Assembly: GCA_016721015.1 (NCBI GenBank) | Contig: JADKJL010000010.1 | Coordinates: forward strand, 1-64,000 | Source: Lysobacterales bacterium | Lineage (GTDB): Bacteria > Pseudomonadota > Gammaproteobacteria > Xanthomonadales > Rhodanobacteraceae | Length of the DNA stretch: 64,000 nt | Reading direction: 5' to 3' | Part shown: positions 1 through 8,151 of the stretch, one piece after another | How the letters are laid out: each line of letters opens with the position of its first letter | Numbering within the stretch: position 1 is the first letter of the stretch | The notes under the pieces: generated by a model | Told to the model about the DNA's origin: nothing | What the model saw: the letters and a program-made list of their open reading frames with translations, nothing else | The model's database searches: none | Position numbers and translations under genes: made by a program

Positions 1-71
1 GGGCGCCACACGTGCGCCCCCTGGGAAACAGCGGAAACCATTTCGGCGTCCCCTTGAACGAGTAGTTGTAC
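1..71. other. integron attC site, partial (cut by window edge)
   Basis: The sequence is nearly identical to the complete attC at 761-850. It has the GGGGCGCC-type arm, a spacer, the complementary GGCGTCCCC arm, and ends in the core site GTTGTAC at 65-71 (consensus GTTRRRY, with one deviation). The left core (RYYYAAC) lies outside the window. It marks the left-hand side of the cassette at 65-318 and shows that the array continues leftwards. Confidence 0.7.
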
Positions 72-318
72 GCCGACAGTGCTGAGCAGCCATATCCGAC
101 ACAAATAGCTTGTCGCTCAAAGGAAAGCGCTCCGCAGCGACAGCTCACCGCCGCTTTTGCAGCAGCACGTCGCCCTCGCGGTGGATTAACTCCGTTATCC
201 ACCGCGAGGCGACGTGCCTTGAGTATGATTCGCCGCGATGCGATGTCAATGGGAGATTGTCGCTTCTGTACGTAGGAAATCTACCCGAAAACTGGGCTCA
301 GCGCTGTTGGGGTACTAC
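65..318. other. integron gene cassette 1, no convincing ORF
   Basis: This cassette is bounded by core GTTGTAC (65-71) and GTACTAC (312-318), which are nearly complementary as expected for cassette ends. No ORF on either strand has a believable start, ribosome site and composition. Instead it holds an inverted repeat around 165-220 whose right arm matches the cassette at 844-1097, but whose left arm carries an extra C and differs at its outer end. It is a diverged copy of that cassette. It may encode a structured RNA, or nothing. Confidence 0.6.
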
Positions 319-370
319 ACCAGAGTTGAGCCGCGTGCGTTAGCACGTCGGCTCAAATGAAAAGTTGGAC
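312..370. other. integron attC site (59 bp)
   Basis: Outer cores are GTACTAC (312-318) and GTTGGAC (364-370, a perfect GTTRRRY). Between them GTTGAGCCGCGTGC pairs with GCACGTCGGCTCAA around a short TTA spacer, giving the typical attC hairpin. The stem closely resembles the interrupted attC at 59503 in the right-hand array, so the two arrays share an attC family. Confidence 0.8.
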
Positions 371-767
371 CTGCCAGCCTCGGCGCTGGATGAGCCTTGG
401 AACTCAAACTTCACCGGAACTTGGTGCCGACAGGCGGGGTGACTGGGCGGATAGCGCCATTGGGCAACGGCAGAAAGAATGGCCTCATCTGTAGCCGACC
501 GGCTGGCCGGTACTGCGACCGACCGGTTCCCAAGCTGAGGACACGATGGAGGGCGACAGCATGGCCTGCGACGCTAACGACGAAAGAGACTTGGGCCTCA
601 CCAGAGAACTCGTTATGCAGCCGGGATGGGAGCTTTGGTATTGCAGTAAATGAAGGTGCAAGACCAGAAGGACACGTCGGGAGGCTGGCTGCGGACGCGT
701 AGCCACCCAGCGTGAGGCCAAGAGAAAAAACCACCAGATTGCGGATTGGTTTCACGGCAGGTCCAAC
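364..767. other. integron gene cassette 2
   Basis: The cassette starts GTTGGACCTGCC (364) and ends GGCAGGTCCAAC (767), a 12-base inverted match typical of cassette ends where R' and R'' were matched by recombination. It carries one secreted-protein gene on the minus strand (411-755). The array therefore probably runs on the minus strand, with any integrase expected to the right. None is present there. Confidence 0.75.
411..755 (-). CDS. cassette-borne secreted hypothetical protein
   Basis: This is a 114-residue protein with a clear Sec signal peptide: MKPIRN, a hydrophobic stretch, then a cleavage region near GGYASAAS at about residues 17-24. The mature part contains a short segment (GEAQVSFVVSVAGHA, about residues 53-67) that resembles the strand-rich C-terminal fold of TonB-type proteins, but the similarity is weak. 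The gene fills cassette 2 and ends close to the attC at its 3' side, the usual cassette arrangement. I do not recognise the family. It is probably an exported accessory protein, and expression would depend on a cassette or integron promoter. Confidence 0.6.
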   Translation of the reverse strand: MKPIRNLVVFSLGLTLGGYASAASLPTCPSGLAPSFTAIPKLPSRLHNEFSGEAQVSFVVSVAGHAVALHRVLSLGTGRSQYRPAGRLQMRPFFLPLPNGAIRPVTPPVGTKFR

Positions 768-850
768 TTATCGAGTTAAGGGGCGCCACACGTGCGCCCC
801 TGGGAAACAGCGGAAACCATTTCGGCGTCCCCTTGAACGAGTAGTTGTAC
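761..850. other. integron attC site (90 bp, long form)
   Basis: Perfect left core GTCCAAC (761-767) and right core GTTGTAC (844-850). Inside, AGTTAAGGGGCGCC (about 774-787) pairs with GGCGTCCCCTTGAAC (about 824-838), separated by a variable 35-base terminal structure that includes a small GGGGCGCCACACGTGCGCCCC hairpin-like element (positions 780-800). The long form is common in chromosomal integrons. Confidence 0.75.
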
Positions 851-1097
851 GCCGACAGTGCTGAGCAGCCATATCCGACACAAATAGCTTGTCGCTCAAA
901 GGAAGCGCTCCGCAGCGACAGCTCACCGCCGCTTTTGAACCAAGGCACGTCGCCTCGCGGTGGATTAACTCCGTTATCCACCGCGAGGCGACGTGCCTTG
1001 AGTATGATTCGCCGCGATGCGATGTCAATGGGAGATTGTCGCTTCTGTACGTAGGAAATCTACCCGAAAACTGGGCTCAGCGCTGTTGGGGTACTAC
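844..1097. other. integron gene cassette 3 (copy of cassette 1) carrying a long perfect hairpin
   Basis: Bounded by GTTGTAC (844-850) and GTACTAC (1091-1097). It is nearly identical to cassette 1. No ORF is convincing. The main content is an inverted repeat with arms 941-969 and 973-1000 (one bulged base, three-base loop), able to form a hairpin of about 28 bp. The sequence to the right of 1097 no longer matches cassette 1, so the array ends here. Confidence 0.65.
941..1000. repeat. 28-bp near-perfect hairpin inside cassette 3
   Basis: Left arm 941-969 and right arm 973-1000 are reverse complements except for one bulged T. The 25-base outer part is perfect and the loop is TCC. In the sister copy (about 168-230) the right arm is conserved but the left arm has an inserted C and a changed outer end. 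Confidence 0.85.
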
Positions 1098-1513
1098 TAC
1101 TATTAGACACCAAAGGGGTGGCGCCTATTCCTGGTGTCTAATCCCGGAGTTCGGGGCTTGGTTGTAGAGCGCAGCTTAATCGATTCAATGCTTTATGCAA
1201 AATATGGCGTCCAACCCAGGTGTCTAATCCTGGGATACTTTCCCGTGCGATGGGGCGAATGTAGGGAGTGTGTCGGGCGGTCTGATCTCGCGCTTTTGAT
1301 GCTTGTTTCATCGTTGGCGAGGTCGGGGGCCCTGCATCCAGATTTCGAAATGATGTGGGGCGAGAACCTGTCGGGGTCGATCATCCGGGCGTCGGCCCGA
1401 GGCGGATGGGTTCGTCCCACGGGTCGGGTTCGAGCTTGCATGTGCGCTGAGAGCCGCCGGAGGCGCCGGCGCCGGCCGCGGCGCGAGCGCGAGCGCGGGC
1501 TGGCTGGATTAGA
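1098..1513. other. gene-free stretch with repeated GGTGTCTAAT motif
   Basis: No supported gene lies here. ATTAGACACC (1102-1111) and GGTGTCTAAT (1133-1142) form an inverted repeat with a 21-base loop, and GGTGTCTAAT recurs at 1219-1228. The rest is ordinary intergenic sequence before arfB. No integrase or attI could be recognised. Confidence 0.5.
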
Positions 1514-1521
1514 ATGGCGGC

Positions 1522-1947
1522 ATGCTTGAGATTGACAGCCAATTGCAGATTCCCGACGACGAACTGGTTGAGCGCTTTGTGCGCTCGTCCGGTCCGGGCG
1601 GGCAAAACGTCAACAAGGTCGCCAGTGCGGTCGAGTTGCGGTTTGATGTGGCCAATTCGCCGTCGCTGCCAGAGGCGCTGCGCGAACGTCTGCTCGCACG
1701 TCGCGACCGGCGGCTGACCGCCGAGGGTGTGCTGATCATCCAGGCCAGCCGCTTTCGCGACCAGTTGAAGAATCGCGATGATGCGCGCGTGCGCCTGGCC
1801 GAGGTCATCCGTGCGGCGCAGTTCGTGCCGAAAGCGCGTGTTGCGACGCGGCCGACGCGTGCCTCGAAAGAGCGTCGCATCACGCAGAAGAAGAAGCGCG
1901 CGACGATCAAGTCGGGCCGCGGCACGCAGAGCTGGAGTGGTGATTGA
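1522..1947 (+). CDS. arfB: Alternative ribosome-rescue factor B (peptidyl-tRNA hydrolase)
   Basis: This 141-residue protein rescues stalled ribosomes by hydrolysing peptidyl-tRNA with a release-factor-like GGQ loop. The catalytic motif SSGPGGQNVNK is at residues 22-32 (GGQ 26-28). The C-terminal tail is rich in Lys/Arg (about residues 112-136), as expected for the part that enters the empty mRNA channel. Length is normal for the family. The start chosen is the ATG at 1522; an upstream ATG at 1514 is in another frame. Its TGA overlaps the TTG start of the next gene, so the two are likely co-transcribed. Confidence 0.93.
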   Translation: MLEIDSQLQIPDDELVERFVRSSGPGGQNVNKVASAVELRFDVANSPSLPEALRERLLARRDRRLTAEGVLIIQASRFRDQLKNRDDARVRLAEVIRAAQFVPKARVATRPTRASKERRITQKKKRATIKSGRGTQSWSGD

Positions 1948-2540
1948 AGTCTTCCGGCTTGCCCGAGCATCTGCCGCCGTCGGTTCCGCAATTCAAATCC
2001 AACCCCGGCCGGCGCCTGCTTCGCGCGCTCATTGGCCTGTGTGGATGGAAGCTGGTCGGTGAATTTCCCGACGTGCCGCGTGCGGTGTTGATCGCCGCGC
2101 CGCATTCTTCGTGGTGGGATGGGATCTGGGGCCTGTCAATCAAGATTGCGCTTGGCATCAACATTTCGTTCATGGGCAAGCGCGAGTTGTTCGTCGGCCC
2201 GTTGGGTTGGGTGCTGCGCCGTCTCGGCGGCATTCCGGTCGAACGTAGCGCAACGCACGGCGTGGTCGAGCAGATGAGTGAGCGCCTGCGCCAGGCGAAA
2301 TCGTTGTGGATCGGACTCTCGCCGGAGGGTACGCGCAAGCGGGTGAGCACCTGGAGAACGGGCTTCTGGCATATCGCGCGGGCGGCGGATGTTCCGATTG
2401 TGCTGGTCTACTTCCACTATCCCGAACGCACGATCGGAATCGGCCCGTTGTTCTTTACCAGTTCCGATGTCGAGGCCGACATGAAACGGCTGCGCGAGTT
2501 CTATGCGCCATGGCAAGGGAAGAATCGCGGCGCCGGTTGA
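1944..2540 (+). CDS. 1-acylglycerol-3-phosphate acyltransferase family protein (PlsC-like)
   Basis: This 198-residue acyltransferase of the LPLAT family transfers acyl groups to a lysophospholipid or similar acceptor at the inner membrane. Family motif I appears as HSSWWD (H54, D59) and motif III as LSPEGTRKR (about residues 114-122). A hydrophobic segment lies around residues 45-53. The start is TTG at 1944, overlapping the arfB stop by four bases. The protein is short compared with PlsC (about 240) and is closer to the small glycerol acyltransferases, so the exact acceptor is uncertain. Confidence 0.8.
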   Translation: MKSSGLPEHLPPSVPQFKSNPGRRLLRALIGLCGWKLVGEFPDVPRAVLIAAPHSSWWDGIWGLSIKIALGINISFMGKRELFVGPLGWVLRRLGGIPVERSATHGVVEQMSERLRQAKSLWIGLSPEGTRKRVSTWRTGFWHIARAADVPIVLVYFHYPERTIGIGPLFFTSSDVEADMKRLREFYAPWQGKNRGAG

Positions 2541-2607
2541 TGCGGCTTTTCCAGCGGTATGCTGCGCGACTGCCGGTTCATCCTTCCACTCAACGGATAA
2601 TTCAATC

Positions 2608-3177
2608 ATGACTATGCGCATCCTCGGTATTTCCGGAAGCCTGCGTCGCCAGTCTTACAATTCCGCGTTGCTGCGCACCGCGCAATCGCTGTCGACGGAA
2701 GACATGGTGGTCGATGCCGCGACCCTGCACGGCATTCCCCTGTATGACGGCGATGTCGAGGAGCACGATGGCATTCCGGCCAGCGTGGTCGCGCTCAAAC
2801 AGCAGATCGTCGCCTGCGACGGCCTGCTGCTGGTGACCCCCGAGTACAACAACAGCATGCCCGGCGTGTTCAAGAACGCGATCGACTGGCTGTCGCGCCC
2901 GGCCAGCGATGCCGGACGGATTTTCGGCGGGCGTCCGGTAGCCGTGATCGGCGCCTCGCCCGGCGGCTTCGGCACGATCCTTTCGCAGAATGCCTGGCTG
3001 CCGGTGCTGCGCACGCTCGGCACGCGGCATTGGGCCGAGGGGCGACTGATGGTTTCACGGGCCGGCAAGATGTTCGATGAGGCGGGCGAGCTCATCGATG
3101 AAGGCACGCGTGAGCAGTTGCGCAAGTTCCTGCTCGGCTTCGCCGCATTCGCCGCGACGAACTCCACTCGCGGATGA
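2608..3177 (+). CDS. NADPH-dependent FMN reductase (chromate/quinone reductase type)
   Basis: This flavodoxin-like enzyme of about 189 residues belongs to the NADPH-dependent FMN reductase family (ChrR/YieF group), which reduces quinones, chromate or other oxidants in the cytosol. The FMN phosphate-binding loop GISGSLRRQSYN sits at residues 7-18, and the second flavin motif TPEYNNSMPGVFKNAIDW follows at about residues 78-95. ATG at 2608 is chosen because the family begins directly before the first beta strand; ATG at 2614 is an alternative. It lies 67 bases after the acyltransferase and appears to be a separate unit. Confidence 0.88.
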   Translation: MTMRILGISGSLRRQSYNSALLRTAQSLSTEDMVVDAATLHGIPLYDGDVEEHDGIPASVVALKQQIVACDGLLLVTPEYNNSMPGVFKNAIDWLSRPASDAGRIFGGRPVAVIGASPGGFGTILSQNAWLPVLRTLGTRHWAEGRLMVSRAGKMFDEAGELIDEGTREQLRKFLLGFAAFAATNSTRG

Positions 3178-3290
3178 CACCCCCTCGCCGCACGGGGCCG
3201 GCCGGCTCGTGCACGACACTGCCGCCCGCGTGCACTCCCGCCGTTTCGCCGGGATCCAAACCCGGATTCCGACCTGCTAGAGTTTGACCG

Positions 3291-4511
3291 ATGTCCGTGT
3301 CCGAACCCCCTCCGATGATCCTGCTGCGCAATGCCGAGGTGTTCGCGCCCGCCGCGATCGGGCGCCGCAACCTGCTGATCGGCGCTGGCCGCATCCTGGC
3401 CATGTCGACGACGTCGATCGAGCCGCCGCAGGGCGTCAGCGTCGAGAATGTCGACCTGCAAGGCCGTCGCCTGCTCCCCGGGCTGATCGACGGCCATGTG
3501 CATGTCACTGGAGGTGGTGGCGAGGGCGGCTTTGCCACGCGCATCCCGCCGCTGCCGCTGAGCCGTTACACGCATAGCGGCGTGACCACGGTGATCGGCT
3601 TGCTCGGCACCGATGATTGCGCGCGCAGCATCCGCGAACTGGTGGCCAACCTTTATTCCCTGCGCGAACAAGGCCTCGGTGCCTGGGGCTATTGCGGCGG
3701 TTATCACCTGCCCGCCTCGACCCTGACCGGCAGCGTGCGCGGCGACATCGCGTTCATCGAACCGCTGATTGGCGTCGGCGAACTGGCGATCAGCGATCAC
3801 CGCAGCAGTCAGCCGACTCTCGACGAACTGCTGCGCGTCGCCTCGGATGCGCATGTCGCCGGCTTGATGAGCGGCAAGGCCGGCATCGTCCATCTGCATC
3901 TGGGTGATGGTGCACGCGGGCTCGATCTGATCCGCCGCGCCTTGGCGCAAAGCGAGATCCCGGCGCGCGTGTTCAATCCGACCCATGTCAATCGGCGTCG
4001 CGCCCTGTTCGATGAGGCGCTGGAGCTGGCCGCGCAGGGCTGCCATGTCGATATCACCGCTTTCCCGGTCGAGGATGGCGAGGATGCCTGGAGCGCCGCC
4101 GATGCCCTGCAGCGCTATCTGGATTCCGGCGCGCCCGCGCAGCGCGTCACGGTCAGTTCCGATGCCGGTGGTTGCCTGCCCTGCTTTGATGACGAAGGCC
4201 GCCTCAGCCATATGGATGTCGGCACGCCCGGCGCGCTGCTTGATACGCTCATCGAATTGCTTGCGCGTGGCCTGCCGCTCGAACGCATCCTGCCGGCCTT
4301 CACGCACAATGTCGCCGCCCTGCTGCGCCTGCCGCGCAAGGGCATGATCGACGTTGGTGCCGATGCCGATTTGCTCGTGCTTGACGAAAGCGGCGCACTT
4401 TCCGATGTCCTGCTCGCTGGCCACTGGCACCTGCGCAACGGCCAATCGCGGCGACGCGGCCTGCTTGAGCCATTACCATTCGCCACCCATTCCCAAGACG
4501 GTTCGCATTGA
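3291..4511 (+). CDS. iadA: Isoaspartyl dipeptidase (beta-aspartyl peptidase)
   Basis: This 406-residue binuclear-metal amidohydrolase cleaves beta-aspartyl dipeptides. Visible motifs are the first metal site DGHVHVTGG (H-x-H, about residues 66-74), the segment GKAGIVHLHLGDG (about 195-207) with metal His residues, FNPTHVNR (about 226-233), and the metal Asp in VSSDAGG (about 287-293). It sits first in a tight cluster with cyanophycinase and cyanophycin synthetases. It therefore very likely hydrolyses the beta-Asp-Arg released by cyanophycinase into free aspartate and arginine. Its TGA overlaps the ATG of the next gene. Confidence 0.92.
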   Translation: MSVSEPPPMILLRNAEVFAPAAIGRRNLLIGAGRILAMSTTSIEPPQGVSVENVDLQGRRLLPGLIDGHVHVTGGGGEGGFATRIPPLPLSRYTHSGVTTVIGLLGTDDCARSIRELVANLYSLREQGLGAWGYCGGYHLPASTLTGSVRGDIAFIEPLIGVGELAISDHRSSQPTLDELLRVASDAHVAGLMSGKAGIVHLHLGDGARGLDLIRRALAQSEIPARVFNPTHVNRRRALFDEALELAAQGCHVDITAFPVEDGEDAWSAADALQRYLDSGAPAQRVTVSSDAGGCLPCFDDEGRLSHMDVGTPGALLDTLIELLARGLPLERILPAFTHNVAALLRLPRKGMIDVGADADLLVLDESGALSDVLLAGHWHLRNGQSRRRGLLEPLPFATHSQDGSH

Positions 4512-5350
4512 TGCCCAGCAAGGTTCGTGACGGTGAAGTGCGCGGCTGGATCATCCCGATCGGCGGTGCCGAGCAAAAGCAGAACGATCCGCGCATCCTC
4601 AAGCGCTTCGTCGAATTGTGTGGCGGCAGCGAGGCCGATATCGTGGTCTTGCCGACCGCGAGCCGAAAAGCCGATACCGGCCTGCGTTATGAAACGATCT
4701 TCCGTGATCTCGGCGTGAACGAGGTGGAAGCGATCGATTTCGATACGCGCCGCGATTGCGACGAGAAAAGCCGGCTCGAACGCATCGAGCGCGCCACGGG
4801 CATCTTCTTCACCGGCGGCAACCAGTTGCGCATCAGCACCCTGCTCGGTGGCACGCCGGTCGCCAAGCTGATCCGCCTGCAGAACGCCAAGGGCGTGCAC
4901 GTCGCCGGCACCAGTGCCGGCGCGGCGATCCTGAGCGAACACATGATCGCGTTCGGCGAGGAGGGCGGTTCGCCGCGCGCCGGCAGCGTTCGTCTGGCGC
5001 CGGGTCTCGGCCTGACCAACCGTTTCATCATCGATCAGCATTTCCGCCAGCGCGATCGCCTCGGCCGCCTCGCCACCGCACTCGCGTTCAATCCATTCGC
5101 CATCGGCATCGGTCTCGATGAAGACACGGCCGCCTTCATCGGCCCGGACAACACGCTCGAAGTCGAAGGCAGTGGTTCGGTCACCGTCATCGATGCCGCC
5201 GCCCTGCAGTTTTCGTCGATGGACCGCGTCGACGAGGGCGATCCGGTCTGCCTGCTCGGTCTCAGCATCCACATGCTCGTTCGCGGCGCCACATTCAATC
5301 TGCATACCCGCTGTGCCAGCGCCGGAACACTCAACACCGCAAAGGAGTAA
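4511..5350 (+). CDS. cphB: Cyanophycinase
   Basis: This is a serine peptidase of family S51 (about 279 residues) that cuts cyanophycin granules into beta-Asp-Arg dipeptides. The nucleophile motif GTSAGAAIL is present, with Ser at about residue 135. FFTGGNQLR (about 98-106) and IDQHFRQRDRLGRL (about 175-188) are the family substrate-pocket segments. ATG at 4511, overlapping the iadA stop by one base, is preferred over the TTG three bases upstream. There are only five bases between it and cphA, so iadA-cphB-cphA form one transcript pairing degradation with synthesis. Confidence 0.95.
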   Translation: MPSKVRDGEVRGWIIPIGGAEQKQNDPRILKRFVELCGGSEADIVVLPTASRKADTGLRYETIFRDLGVNEVEAIDFDTRRDCDEKSRLERIERATGIFFTGGNQLRISTLLGGTPVAKLIRLQNAKGVHVAGTSAGAAILSEHMIAFGEEGGSPRAGSVRLAPGLGLTNRFIIDQHFRQRDRLGRLATALAFNPFAIGIGLDEDTAAFIGPDNTLEVEGSGSVTVIDAAALQFSSMDRVDEGDPVCLLGLSIHMLVRGATFNLHTRCASAGTLNTAKE

Positions 5351-5355
5351 CCGCA

Positions 5356-8151
5356 ATGCGCATCCTCGATCGTTCGGTGTATGTCGGTCCTTCGGCGTAT
5401 GCGCATTTTCCGGTCATCCGCCTGATCCTCGATCTTGAGGCACTCGAAGAATGGCCGACCGGCAAGCTCGGTGCCGACTACGTCGATGCCCTGGTCGAAG
5501 CGCTGCCCGGCCTCGCCGAACACGGCTGCTCGTATCGGGAACCGGGTGGTTTCATCCGGCGCATGAAGGAAGACGAGGGCACCTGGCTCGGCCATGTGCT
5601 TGAGCACGTCGCGATCGAGCTGCAGAACGTGGCGGGCGAGGACGTCACGTTTGGCAAGACGCGCAGCATCGATGATCGTCCGGGGGTTTACTCGGTCGTC
5701 TACGAATATGCGCAGCGCGAAGAGGGCATCGCCGCCGGTGAACTGGCCCAGCGCCTGATCTGCTCGCTGCTGCCGGCCGCGATCCAGCCGGCTGATGTCG
5801 TACCCGCGGACTGGAACTGGCCGGAGGCGCGCGACGCCTTCATCCGCTACGCGCAGCGGCGTGCGCTCGGTCCGTCGACGGCCTCGCTGGTCAAGGCCGC
5901 GGAAGAACGCAACATCCCGTGGCTGCGTCTGAACGACCAGTCACTCGTGCAGCTCGGCCATGGCAAGTACCAGCAACGCATCCAGGCGACGGTGACCGGG
6001 CGCACCTCGCATATCGCGGTCGAGCTGGCCGGTGACAAGGAGGAGACCAACAAGATTCTCGGTTCGCTCGGCCTGCCGGTGCCGCGCCAGGAACTCGTGC
6101 AGACCGTCGAGCTGGCCCAGCGCGCCGCGCGCCGACTTGGCTATCCGGTCGTGACCAAGCCGTACAACGGCAATCACGGACGCGGCATCTCGATCCGGCT
6201 CGGCAACGAGGACGAGGTCGCCGAGGGTTTCGCCAAGGCGCGCGAACATTCACGCTCGGTCATCGTCGAGACCTTCCTCGAAGGCGACGACCACCGCCTG
6301 CTGGTGGTCAATGGCGAACTGGTTGCGGCAACGCGACGCACGCCGGGTCATGTGGTCGGCGACGGCCAGCACACGATCGCCGAACTGGTCGAGATCGTGA
6401 ACCAGGATCCGCGCCGCGGCATCGGCCACGAAAAAGTCCTGACCCGGCTCGAACTCGACGCCCAGGCCGAGATGATGATGGCGCGCGTCGAGGTCACCTC
6501 GGCCAGCATTCCGGCCGAGGGCGACGTCATCCATTTGCGCTCGACCGCCAACCTGTCGACCGGCGGCACCGCGACCGATGTCACCGACATCATCCATCCC
6601 GACAACCGCGACATGGCCGTGCGCGCGATCCGCGCCATCGGCCTCGATGTGGGCGGCGTGGATTTTCTCAGCACCAACATCACCGAGAGCTACAAGTCGA
6701 TCGGCGGCGGCATCTGCGAGTGCAACGCCGCACCGGGCTTCCGCATGCATGTCGCGCCGAGCGAAGGCAAGTCGCGCGACGTCGCCGGCCCGGTCATCGA
6801 CATGCTGTTCCCGGCCGGAACGCCGTCGCGTGTGCCGATCGCCGCGATCACCGGCACCAATGGCAAGACCACGACCGCGCGCATGCTCGCCCACATCGCC
6901 AAGATGGGCGGCTATACGCCGGGGCTGACCACCACCGATGGCGTCTATATCGATGGCCAGCGCACGGTCGAAGGCGACATGACCGGACCGGTCTCGGCGC
7001 GCATGGTGCTGGCCGATCCACAGATCGATCTGGCCGTGCTCGAAACCGCACGCGGCGGTCTGCTGCGCGCGGGCATGGGTGTGCCGCGCGTCGATGTCGG
7101 CGCCGTGCTCAACGTGCAGTCCGATCATCTCGGCATGAAGGGCATCGAGACGCTCGACCAGCTGGCCGAGATCAAGCGCATCGTCATCGAGGTCGCCGAA
7201 GAATGCGCCGTGCTCAATGCCGATGATGCGCAGGTGCTGAAGATGTCCGGCTACACCGATGCCAAGGTCATCTGCTACGTGACCATGAATCCGCAGCATG
7301 GCCTGGTTCGCGAGCACATCCGCGCCGGCGGTAGAGCCTGCGCGCTGGAAGCCGGCATCAATGGCCAGATGATCACGCTGTACGACAAGGGCAGCCACAT
7401 TCCGCTGTTGTGGACGCATCTGATTCCGGCCACGCTGGAAGGTCGCGCCATGCACAATGTGCAGAATGCGATGGTCGCGGCGGCGATGGCATTCTCGATG
7501 GGCATCAAGCTCGATGCGATCCGCCAGGGCTTGCGCACGTTCGACAGCACCTTCTTCCAGGCACCCGGGCGCATGAACGTGTTCAGCGAACATCCGTTCA
7601 AGGTGTTGTTCGACTACGGCCACAACGCGCATGCGGTCGGCGTCATGGCGGATCTGGCCCAGCGGCTTGATGTCGCTGGCCGGCGTATCGTCGTCCTCGC
7701 CGGTCCCGGCGATCGGCGCGACCAGGATCTGCGCGAAATCGCCGATGCGGTCGCCGGCCGGTTCGATCATTACATCTGCCGCCGCGACGACGCCTTGCGC
7801 GGGCGCGATCCGGACGAGGTGCCGAAGATGCAGGCCGCGCGCCTGCGCGAACTCGGCGTCGCCGATGCGGCGATCTCGGTGATCCCCGACGAACAGGAGG
7901 CGATCGATGCCGGACTCGGCATGAGTCAGCCCGGCGACCTGCTGCTGATTTTCGCCGATGCACTGGTGCGCTCGTGGAAGCAGGTGATCAAGTTCAGGCC
8001 AAATGGAGTGCAGGAAATGGCGGTCCCCGCAGAGATCCCTGCACCTCAAGGCAAACCCATCCAAACCGAAGCGGCATTCAATCCCAGCCAATGGGATGGC
8101 GTGGTGCGCGATGACCGTGGCATCCATCTGTCGCGGGAGCAGGACGACTGA
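5356..8151 (+). CDS. cphA: Cyanophycin synthetase (CphA1 type)
   Basis: This 931-residue enzyme builds the Asp backbone and attaches Arg side chains of cyanophycin with ATP. Domain order is as in CphA1: an N-terminal domain (1-160), an ATP-grasp domain (about 210-480) that adds Asp, and a Mur-ligase-like domain (about 490-880) that adds Arg. The Mur P-loop ITGTNGKTTTARM is near residue 498, followed by the Mur signatures TTDGVYIDG and ETARGGLLRAG. A ribosome site (AAAGGAG) precedes ATG 5356. The length is within the usual 870-930. It is translationally linked to the next gene, which overlaps its stop codon. Confidence 0.96.
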   Translation: MRILDRSVYVGPSAYAHFPVIRLILDLEALEEWPTGKLGADYVDALVEALPGLAEHGCSYREPGGFIRRMKEDEGTWLGHVLEHVAIELQNVAGEDVTFGKTRSIDDRPGVYSVVYEYAQREEGIAAGELAQRLICSLLPAAIQPADVVPADWNWPEARDAFIRYAQRRALGPSTASLVKAAEERNIPWLRLNDQSLVQLGHGKYQQRIQATVTGRTSHIAVELAGDKEETNKILGSLGLPVPRQELVQTVELAQRAARRLGYPVVTKPYNGNHGRGISIRLGNEDEVAEGFAKAREHSRSVIVETFLEGDDHRLLVVNGELVAATRRTPGHVVGDGQHTIAELVEIVNQDPRRGIGHEKVLTRLELDAQAEMMMARVEVTSASIPAEGDVIHLRSTANLSTGGTATDVTDIIHPDNRDMAVRAIRAIGLDVGGVDFLSTNITESYKSIGGGICECNAAPGFRMHVAPSEGKSRDVAGPVIDMLFPAGTPSRVPIAAITGTNGKTTTARMLAHIAKMGGYTPGLTTTDGVYIDGQRTVEGDMTGPVSARMVLADPQIDLAVLETARGGLLRAGMGVPRVDVGAVLNVQSDHLGMKGIETLDQLAEIKRIVIEVAEECAVLNADDAQVLKMSGYTDAKVICYVTMNPQHGLVREHIRAGGRACALEAGINGQMITLYDKGSHIPLLWTHLIPATLEGRAMHNVQNAMVAAAMAFSMGIKLDAIRQGLRTFDSTFFQAPGRMNVFSEHPFKVLFDYGHNAHAVGVMADLAQRLDVAGRRIVVLAGPGDRRDQDLREIADAVAGRFDHYICRRDDALRGRDPDEVPKMQAARLRELGVADAAISVIPDEQEAIDAGLGMSQPGDLLLIFADALVRSWKQVIKFRPNGVQEMAVPAEIPAPQGKPIQTEAAFNPSQWDGVVRDDRGIHLSREQDD

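Noticed and set aside
613..981. 122-residue minus-strand ORF through cassette 3 and the attC
   Set aside because: Starts inside the hairpin and reads across attC into cassette 2; not a cassette-like gene.
1098..1513. attI site or integrase remnant at the array end
   Set aside because: No tyrosine-recombinase sequence in any frame and no clear attI core; only short repeats.
2655..4445. 596-residue minus-strand open frame
   Set aside because: Antisense shadow over the FMN reductase and iadA. Ala/Arg/Asp-rich composition, no domain; high GC makes such frames common.
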